Below, in pieces: positions 6,356 through 10,973 of a DNA stretch of 10,973 bases. This DNA comes from Prevotellaceae bacterium. Lineage in GTDB: Bacteria > Bacteroidota > Bacteroidia > Bacteroidales > UBA932. The number at the start of each line of letters is the position of its first letter. Position 1 is the first letter of the stretch. Under the pieces are notes generated by a model, which worked only from the letters and a program-made list of their open reading frames with translations, had not been told where the DNA came from and ran no database searches. A program made the translations under genes and the position numbers. The stretch is from NCBI GenBank assembly GCA_031278495.1, contig JAITKG010000063.1:1-10973 (forward strand), written 5' to 3'.

Positions 6356-8239
6356 TTATTTTCTCCGCTGTTGTTGCATTTGCCGCCGTTGCATTTCTTC
6401 CAGCCGCTGCTGGAATTTCGATTTCTTTTGCGGTTGTGCGGCGCGCGCCTGCATTTTCGCCAACATCTTTTTTTCGTCGATGAAAAATTTGCGGATAATC
6501 CATGTTTGTATCATGGTAATAAAATTCGACAGCATATAATAATAACTCAACCCGCTGGAGAAGTTGTTGCACAACACCAGCAAGAATATCGGCATAAAAT
6601 AAAGTTGCATGAATTTCATGCCGGGTTGTCCTGTTTGCGGCGTCTGCGACATCATCATCTTTGAATAAAAGTATGTGGACACCGCCATGAGCAAGGCAAA
6701 CAAACTCACGTGGTCGCCATACATCGGAATAGAGAACGGCAAATCCAAAATAGAATCGTAGGTGCTAAAATCGCCAGCCCACAGGAAACCTTTCTGCCGC
6801 AACTCAAACGACGCAGGGAAGAAACGGAACATGGCAAATAAAATCGGCATCTGCAACAACATCGGCAGGCAGCCGCCCATCATGCTTACGCCGGTTCGTT
6901 TGTAGAGCGCCATCGTTTCCTGTTGCTTTTTCATAGCGTCTTCCCGCTTCGGGTATTTCGCGTTTATCTTGTCTATATCCGGTTTCAGCAGCTTCATTTT
7001 GGCGCTGGACACTATTGATTTCTGCGAGAATGGCGCTAAAATGATTTTTATAAAAATAGTCAGCAGCAGAATAATGATACCGTAATTACTGATATATCTA
7101 TTCAGGAAATCAAACGTCGGGATAATTATCCAACGGTTGATAGGTCGGATAATCCAGCCGCCCAGCGGCACTAAGTTTTCCAAATCGCGGCCATATGATT
7201 TCAATGTTTTGTAGTGGTTCGGACCAAAATAAAACTGCAATGGAATAGTTGTGCCGGCTGCGCCGTTGTAAGGGAATTGCACGAACGCATTGCAACGCAT
7301 TAACTCGCGACGGTCGTTGCCCTGCGTGTTTTTCTGATACGACACCGACGCATTGTTAAAATTCGCCGGCGCTATTAAAATCGATGAAAAGAATTGTTGT
7401 TTGAAAGCAATCCATTCTACCCGCGTGGGAATTTTTTTATCGTCGGCGTCATTCCGTTCGCCCAACTCATCAATATCGCTATCGCCGGGATATTTATACG
7501 CAACGGTTGACTGGTTGGCTTCGCTTGCAAAATCTTTTTCTTGCCGCAGCAATGTAGCCGACCAGCTCAAATCAACCGTCGTCACATTTTGCGGAATGTG
7601 CGCATTCATGCCATTGAGCCGGATATCCAAATCCACTTTATAGCTGCCGTAACGCAACGTATATATATAGTCAATGGAAGCGTCTTCTGCCGTTTGCAAC
7701 CGGTAAGTCAGACGGGCGACGGAGTCGGTTTCCGTCAATTGCGTAACTGCCGGAACGTCCACCGGCGTAAAGTAAAACAAGGAAGTGGCAATATTTTTAG
7801 TAGTAAAAAAATTTAGCGACAGTTGATTGTCTTCGCCGGCAAACAAGACCACCGGCAAGCTGTCGTGGGTCTGGTAGTTTTTCATTTGCACGGCATACAC
7901 CTGTCCGCCTTTGTTGCTGAAAGTAACCGCCAGCAAATCGTTTTCAATGGTGATAAATTCTTGTTCGCCTTCCCCTGCAAGGACTAATGCGCTGCCGTAA
8001 CTTTCATCAATCACCGGCTGGGCGGGGGCAAGCGTAGCGGCGGGCGCGGCAACAGGAACAATACTATCCGGCTGGTTGACGCGGCGGATGGAATCCTGTT
8101 CGCGCTGTATCCGTTGCTGTTCCTTTAATTGCTCTAACTGCGCTTCCTGCAGTTTCCGCTGCTCATGCGACGAGTAAATGCTAAAGCCTATTAAAATAAT
8201 GCCAATAAGGATAATTCCGGCAAGTGTATTTTTATTCAT
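6356..8239 (-). CDS. yidC: Membrane protein insertase YidC
   Basis: YidC inserts and folds inner-membrane proteins, alone or with SecYEG. The 627-residue protein has the Gram-negative long form. It has an N-terminal anchor (about 5-22), a charged Q/E-rich linker, a large periplasmic beta domain (about 85-355) and a five-helix conserved core. The core includes the amphipathic stretch GWIIRPINRWIIIPTFDFLN (361-380), TM2 (about 384-404), MMGGCLPMLLQMPILFAMF (453-471), a segment at about 511-527, and the last helices at about 545-583. The hydrophilic-groove positive charge, Arg in E. coli, is K398 in TIFIKIILAPFSQKS, as is usual in Bacteroidetes. The C-terminal tail (584-627) is strongly basic and Gln-rich, fitting ribosome contact. 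The ATG overlaps the last codons of the DUF349 gene (ATGAATAA, 8 nt), so translation is probably coupled. The TraB-like gene follows 17 bp later. Confidence 0.97.
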   Translation of the reverse strand: MNKNTLAGIILIGIILIGFSIYSSHEQRKLQEAQLEQLKEQQRIQREQDSIRRVNQPDSIVPVAAPAATLAPAQPVIDESYGSALVLAGEGEQEFITIENDLLAVTFSNKGGQVYAVQMKNYQTHDSLPVVLFAGEDNQLSLNFFTTKNIATSLFYFTPVDVPAVTQLTETDSVARLTYRLQTAEDASIDYIYTLRYGSYKVDLDIRLNGMNAHIPQNVTTVDLSWSATLLRQEKDFASEANQSTVAYKYPGDSDIDELGERNDADDKKIPTRVEWIAFKQQFFSSILIAPANFNNASVSYQKNTQGNDRRELMRCNAFVQFPYNGAAGTTIPLQFYFGPNHYKTLKSYGRDLENLVPLGGWIIRPINRWIIIPTFDFLNRYISNYGIIILLLTIFIKIILAPFSQKSIVSSAKMKLLKPDIDKINAKYPKREDAMKKQQETMALYKRTGVSMMGGCLPMLLQMPILFAMFRFFPASFELRQKGFLWAGDFSTYDSILDLPFSIPMYGDHVSLFALLMAVSTYFYSKMMMSQTPQTGQPGMKFMQLYFMPIFLLVLCNNFSSGLSYYYMLSNFITMIQTWIIRKFFIDEKKMLAKMQARAAQPQKKSKFQQRLEEMQRRQMQQQRRK

Positions 8240-10094
8240 ATTGTTGGTCTATCAATTTTATTTTTGTTTCTACTGTTTTAATTTCTTCTTTCGCCGCCGC
8301 TACTTTTTTATTTACATCAGCAATCAGCGCGTCGGCGTTTTTCGATTTGGCAAAAAAGCCGATATTGTTTTCCCACAAAGCGATGTCTGATTCCAATTGG
8401 CGGAGTTTTTGCACTAATTTTTCGCGTTCCGAACGGATGAAGCGATTGGCTTTACCCGATTGCTGCATGTCTTCGATACGATTTTTAAAACGAATAATTT
8501 TCTTATCCATATCGCTGATGTGCAAAGAGGAAAAGTGCTTGTCTATGGCTGCGCGGTAGGCATTTTGTATGCGTTCCTTTTCTTTCGCCGGCACAAAACC
8601 GACTTCCGTCCAACGGCGTTGAAATTCTTTCAAGGCGTCCAGGTTCCCTTTAATATCGTTGCCGGGCACAAAAGATTCGATTTCGTTTATAATCGCTTCC
8701 TTCCGGCGCAGGTTCTCGTCGTACTGCGCATCAACAGATGAAAAATATTTTTGTTTACGGCTGAAAAAATTGTCGCAGGCAGTGCGGAAACGCTTCCACG
8801 TTGCATCGGACTGCTTGCGCGTTACTGGCCCGATTTCTTTCCATTGCTTTTGCAGGCTGATAAATTTATCGGTTGTTTTCTTCCAGTCATCGCTTTCTTT
8901 CAAGGCTTCCGCCTGTTCGCACAAGGCGATTTTCAGTTGCAGGTTGTTGTGCATTTCGTCCTTGAAACTGCCGTAAAATTCCCGTTTTGCCGTGTAGAAT
9001 TTATCGCATGCCGCGCGGAACCGTTCATATACTTTGGTATTGTCTTTTTTGGCGGTGAAGCCGATAGTTTTCCAAACCTGCCGTAGCTTTCCCAGTTTCC
9101 TTGATATGCTGCTCCATTCGCTGTTGTCTTTTATTTCCGTATTGGCAAGCTCTTCTGCCTGCTCGCACAAGGCTTTTTTCGCCGCAAGGTTTTTCAGTTG
9201 TTCTTCTTTTTGCCGCTCAAAATATTCCTGATGTTTTTTGTTAATGGCGGTCGTTGCGTTTTTGAAACGTTCCCACACCTGTTCGCGCAACTCACGCGCC
9301 ACCGGACCTGTTTCGCGCCATTGTTCATGGAAATGCTGCAATTTGTTAAAAGCATTGATAATACTGGGTTCCAAGAGCAGTTCTTCAGCCTTTTCGCACA
9401 AAACTGTTTTGGCTTCCAAGTTTTTCTTCAAGTCCAAATCGCGCAATTCGTTATTGATTTTCACATAATCGTAAAAACGCTCTACATTATATTGGTACGT
9501 ATCCCAAATATCTTTGGTGTGCGAGACCGGCACAGGACCTGTTTCGCGCCAATGCTGCTGCAATGCGCGGAAAGCAGGAAATGTCTGGTTCAGGTCTTCC
9601 TGTTTTTCCAGCAACTTTTTCAGCTCTTCGATTATCGCCAGTTTTTTTGCCAGGTTCTCTTCTTTCTCTTGCTCTGCCTGTTGATTATAGGCGGCGCGTT
9701 TTTGCTTGTATTCATTATACAATTGTTTGAATGTCGTTTCCAGTTCGTCGGCTGCCGGTTCGGCTTCGACAGGCGCTTCGTTGCCTTGCGGTTCCTGGCT
9801 TTTACGCTCCTGCAACAATAACCTGTAGAATGTAGATTTTATCAAATCGGCTTCGCGGCGCAAAACGCTGGCTGCTTCGGCAGTAGGCGATACAAGCAAT
9901 TCATGAAAAATATCCAATAATTCTTTACGTGATAATTCTGCATATTGCCGGGACGGTTCCAGCGGCAATTCATTGGGCGAAGCTGCCGGCAGCGAGTCGG
10001 CGGCTTGCTGTTCGGGATTAAATGTAATGTCCGGCTCTCCGGCGGGATGGGCGCTCTGCTCGCTGGGAGCAGGATTTTGAAGACAGTTCTCCAT
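8232..10094 (-). CDS. Protein with five DUF349 repeats
   Basis: The 620-residue cytosolic protein has no signal peptide and no membrane segment. The N-terminal 50 residues are Pro/Ala/Glu-rich and probably disordered, and 51-165 are helical and charged. Five DUF349 units follow, centred on WRETGPV (182-188), WRETGPV (259-265), WKTIGFT (341-347), WKEIGPV (418-424) and WTEVGFV (495-501). Each is followed by a helix with an F/Y-aromatic pattern (for example WERFKNA, WKRFRTA). Units are joined by a spacer of the form NLxxKxALCEQAEEL (225-239, 301-316, 383-398), giving a period of about 77 residues. Residues 525-620 are a Lys/Glu-rich coiled coil. DUF349 has no established function that I can cite; the shape suggests an elongated scaffold. 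The start is supported by a promoter 34 bp upstream. Its stop overlaps the yidC start, a hint of shared function with membrane insertion. Confidence 0.92.
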   Translation of the reverse strand: MENCLQNPAPSEQSAHPAGEPDITFNPEQQAADSLPAASPNELPLEPSRQYAELSRKELLDIFHELLVSPTAEAASVLRREADLIKSTFYRLLLQERKSQEPQGNEAPVEAEPAADELETTFKQLYNEYKQKRAAYNQQAEQEKEENLAKKLAIIEELKKLLEKQEDLNQTFPAFRALQQHWRETGPVPVSHTKDIWDTYQYNVERFYDYVKINNELRDLDLKKNLEAKTVLCEKAEELLLEPSIINAFNKLQHFHEQWRETGPVARELREQVWERFKNATTAINKKHQEYFERQKEEQLKNLAAKKALCEQAEELANTEIKDNSEWSSISRKLGKLRQVWKTIGFTAKKDNTKVYERFRAACDKFYTAKREFYGSFKDEMHNNLQLKIALCEQAEALKESDDWKKTTDKFISLQKQWKEIGPVTRKQSDATWKRFRTACDNFFSRKQKYFSSVDAQYDENLRRKEAIINEIESFVPGNDIKGNLDALKEFQRRWTEVGFVPAKEKERIQNAYRAAIDKHFSSLHISDMDKKIIRFKNRIEDMQQSGKANRFIRSEREKLVQKLRQLESDIALWENNIGFFAKSKNADALIADVNKKVAAAKEEIKTVETKIKLIDQQYE

Positions 10095-10127
10095 AAATTA
10101 GATGTCAATTTTTTTGCTAACAGTCCA

Positions 10128-10158
10128 CAAAAGTAGGTAAAATAGTTGGATTTTTCAA
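10128..10158 (-). promoter_or_regulatory. Promoter of the DUF349-yidC operon
   Basis: On the minus strand TACTTTTG (10135-10128) is a perfect TAnnTTTG. A TTG (10158-10156) stands exactly 20 bp upstream, within the 19-21 bp spacing known for the Bacteroides housekeeping sigma factor. The start of transcription is expected near 10121, about 26 nt before the ATG. It probably drives DUF349, yidC and the TraB-like gene, and perhaps yggS and miaB. Confidence 0.8.
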
Positions 10159-10164
10159 GAAACG

Positions 10165-10230
10165 GTGAAATGCCGCGCGCTGTAAAGCCCGCTATGCAAT
10201 AAGCATCTTTACATTTTCACTTTTCCACAT
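10165..10230. repeat. Asymmetric hairpin containing a degenerate 8-bp array (element D)
   Basis: The plus strand folds as GTGAAA (10165-10170), TGTAAAG (10181-10187) and ATGC (10194-10197), loop AATAA, then GCAT, CTTTACA and TTTCAC nearly contiguous (10203-10220). That is 17 base pairs with bulges almost only on the 5' side. Read on the minus strand, 10230-10203 splits into ATGTGGAA, AAGTGAAA, ATGTAAAG and ATGC in an unbroken 8-bp register. This is the same consensus (ATGTGRAR) as the large array at 10775-10886. It lies between two divergent promoters. Confidence 0.5.
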
Positions 10231-10247
10231 TTTTACAGTACATTTTT

Positions 10248-10278
10248 TTTGCAGAATTAAAAATTCTTTTTACCTTTG
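10248..10278 (+). promoter_or_regulatory. Strong plus-strand promoter for a candidate RNA
   Basis: TTTG (10248-10251) is followed by a 19-bp spacer and TACCTTTG (10271-10278), a full match to the Bacteroides -33/-7 consensus (TTTG, N19-21, TAnnTTTG). No annotated gene follows in this direction within the window. The predicted transcript start (about 10284-10287) coincides with the beginning of the structured segment described next. Confidence 0.75.
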
Positions 10279-10283
10279 CTCCC

Positions 10284-10500
10284 GATATTTATGCTCTTTG
10301 CCATTTTGACCGCTTTTATTCTTCTATTGAAATATCGACAATTTCATTTGATAATTAAGGATAAAAGCAAAACTCCACGAGAGAGAAACGTGAATTTTTG
10401 CTTATAGATTTACAGGTATTCCAGAACCTCAAAGATAATAAGAACAGTTCACGTTTCGCATTTTATACCTGAACCTAATCTCGTTAAAAAAAAGAGAAGT
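10284..10500 (+). ncRNA. Candidate structured non-coding RNA
   Basis: No protein gene is apparent, but several long helices lie directly downstream of a consensus promoter. Helix 1: 10312-10323 with 10357-10368, 12 bp with one G-U pair, enclosing TGAAAT/ATTTCA (10328-10333 with 10341-10346). Helix 2: GAAACGTGAA (10385-10394) with TTCACGTTTC (10448-10457), a perfect 10 bp. It continues through a 6x5 internal loop to CTTAT/ATAAG (10401-10405 with 10438-10442) and an 8x8 loop to AGGT/ACCT (10414-10417 with 10426-10429). ACGAGA/TCTCGT (10377-10382 with 10479-10484) can close it, and CTCTTT/AAAGAG (10294-10299 with 10491-10496) can join the ends. CAGGTAT (10413-10419) also pairs perfectly with ATACCTG (10465-10471), a possible pseudoknot. 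The 3' end is uncertain as no T-run follows. A 6S-like or Bacteroidales-specific RNA is possible. It could instead be a leader for a gene outside the window or an AT-rich coincidence. Confidence 0.45.
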
Positions 10501-10540
10501 TCCCGAAACAAGACCGACAAAAATAAAAGCTGAAAAATGC

Positions 10541-10572
10541 GAATTACGCAGATTTTTACGGATTACGCGGAT
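10541..10572 (+). repeat. GATTACGCGGAT-type direct repeat
   Basis: GAATTACGCAGAT (10541-10553) and GGATTACGCGGAT (10560-10572) agree at 11 of 13 positions with a 19-bp period. It is the first module of the long non-coding repeat field that runs to 10939. Translation of this kind of repeat gives spurious frames on the minus strand. Confidence 0.6.
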
Positions 10573-10577
10573 ATAGT

Positions 10578-10650
10578 GCGGTAAAAGGGATTGTTTGTGA
10601 ATGTTTGTGTTTGGGAATAAATATAAGTGTGAAGCAATCCCTGAAGCCGC
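10578..10650. repeat. Long imperfect hairpin (GCGG/GGGATTG stems)
   Basis: GCGG (10578-10581) pairs with CCGC (10647-10650), and GGGATTG (10587-10593) pairs with CAATCCC (10635-10641). They are separated by a symmetric 5x5 internal loop. The 41-nt apical part holds two TGTTTGTG-like units. It could be a relic of a small inverted-repeat element or an RNA hairpin; no target-site duplication is evident. Confidence 0.4.
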
Positions 10651-10663
10651 AAAAAAAGGGGAA

Positions 10664-10716
10664 AAGCCCCCTAACCCCCGAAGGAAGCCCCCTAACCCCC
10701 AAAGGGGGAACAGGGG
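10664..10716. repeat. C-tract repeat with G-quadruplex potential on the minus strand
   Basis: Two copies of AAGCCCCCTAACCCCC lie 21 bp apart (10664-10679 and 10685-10700). The minus strand therefore carries four runs of five G with loops of 3, 8 and 3 bases (GGGGGTTAGGGGG twice). The last C-run can instead pair with GGGGG at 10704-10708 through an AAA loop. I recall similar CCCCCTAACCCCC blocks in intergenic DNA of other Bacteroidetes, without being able to check. Confidence 0.7.
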
Positions 10717-10886
10717 ATTGACGATTGACGAATTGACGAATTGACGAATTGACGATTGAGGCTGGCGCCGGCTGATGTGGAGATGTGAAAATGTGAAGAT
10801 GTGAAGATGTGGAAATGTGGAGATGTGATGATGTGAAGATGTGATGATGTGGAAATGTGGAGATGTGATGATGTGAAGATGTGATG
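10717..10886 (+). repeat. Compound tandem-repeat element E (ATTGACG array, core, ATGTGRNR array)
   Basis: Five ATTGACG units and a partial one, some with an extra A (10717-10760), run directly into the core GGCTGGCGCCGGCTG (10760-10774). That runs directly into fourteen perfect-register octamers of the form ATGTGRNR (10775-10886). Within the second array, units 5-9 (10807-10846) are repeated identically as units 10-14 (10847-10886), a 40-bp higher-order duplication. The octamer array has no stop codon on the minus strand in any frame, which explains the His/Ser-rich open frames there. It is the largest of the four core-containing elements in the window. Confidence 0.9.
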
Positions 10887-10897
10887 ATATAGGCAGC

Positions 10898-10939
10898 ATT
10901 AACCATTAACCGTTAACCATTAACCGTTAACCGTTGAAC
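10898..10939 (+). repeat. RTTAACC heptamer array
   Basis: Six exact-register heptamers: ATTAACC twice, GTTAACC, ATTAACC, GTTAACC and GTTGAAC. It follows the octamer array after a degenerate unit and AGGCAGC. The window's left edge starts with the similar CCGTTCGCCGTTAG, so this unit type recurs beside other copies of the element. The remaining 34 bases to the window end are AT-rich with nothing recognisable. Confidence 0.85.
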
Positions 10940-10973
10940 ACAGGAACTAAAAACAGAATTTTATAAAAATATA

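Noticed and set aside
6339..6572. N-terminal extension of the TraB-like protein by 78 residues
   Set aside because: The extension lies wholly within the yidC 3' end in another frame, has no family similarity, and would bury a good signal peptide beginning at the ATG at 6338.
9198..9821. Plus-strand open frame of 207 codons opposite the DUF349 gene
   Set aside because: The Phe/Leu-rich product is the antisense of Lys/Glu-rich coiled-coil codons, and the opposite strand has clear five-fold DUF349 repeats.
10291..10407. Small open frame of 38 codons with a hydrophobic N-terminus after the plus-strand promoter
   Set aside because: Its ATG would be only 5-7 nt from the predicted transcript start, the C-terminal half has no protein character, and the same bases form long RNA helices. 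It remains possible as a small membrane peptide, but the RNA reading is better supported.
10430..10437. Minus-strand TATCTTTG as a second promoter for the DUF349 operon
   Set aside because: No TTG box stands at 19-21 bp upstream, and a complete promoter exists closer to the gene at 10128-10158. It is kept only as part of the RNA-loop observation.
10429..10906. Two long minus-strand open frames of 116 and 156 codons rich in His, Ser, Thr and Phe
   Set aside because: Their bodies are translations of the octamer array, the ATTGACG array and the C-tract repeats. An 8-bp unit without stop codons stays open in all frames, and nothing outside the repeats looks like protein.
10775..10939. Possible CRISPR array
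   Set aside because: Repeat units are 7-8 bp with no spacers between them, and no cas gene is in the window.
10898..10939. GTTAACC units as integron attC-type core sites
   Set aside because: They are directly tandem heptamers, not paired inverted cores around a structured attC, and there is no integrase or cassette gene.

Overview
This window looks like a Bacteroidetes chromosome, most likely order Bacteroidales. The evidence is several good matches to the phylum-specific -7 promoter motif TAnnTTTG (two with a TTTG or TTG box 19-20 bp upstream), no obvious Shine-Dalgarno sequences, a Bacteroidetes-type YidC, and a lipoprotein GH20 hexosaminidase. Genes are roughly half G+C, while the gaps are AT-rich and full of short tandem repeats. 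I cannot name the genus.

Layout. Positions 1-215 hold a compound short-tandem-repeat element, a promoter and a leader hairpin that ends at the start codon of a plus-strand KamA-like radical SAM protein (216-1535). A second promoter precedes a plus-strand lipoprotein beta-N-acetylhexosaminidase (1574-3211). A hairpin terminator usable from both sides (about 3231-3265) separates it from a minus-strand block that reads, in transcription order: five-repeat DUF349 protein (10094-8232), yidC (8239-6356, overlapping the previous gene by 8 nt), a secreted TraB/GumN-TIKI protein (6338-5478), yggS/pipY (5437-4778, GTG start) and miaB (4714-3374). A strong promoter at 10128-10158 probably starts this block. 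The genes serve envelope protein insertion, PLP homeostasis and tRNA modification. Only the DUF349-yidC pair is tightly linked, by overlap.

Positions 10137-10973 contain no convincing protein gene but are dense in structure. There is an asymmetric hairpin, a plus-strand promoter (10248-10278), a roughly 215-nt candidate structured RNA directly after it (about 10284-10500), a second large hairpin, a G-quadruplex-like block, and a long compound tandem-repeat field.

The most unusual signal is a family of compound repeats at four places (about 1-113, 3341-3382, 4712-4784, 10717-10939). In each, an array of 7-8 bp units abuts, or lies within a few bases of, a GC-rich core GGCTSRCGC, usually followed by a second array with a different unit. 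The core points in the direction of local transcription. Two copies have grown into, or donated, the stop codon of the upstream gene, and one also carries the miaB start codon. The candidate RNA and this repeat family are the two items most worth following up; I could not test the novelty of either.
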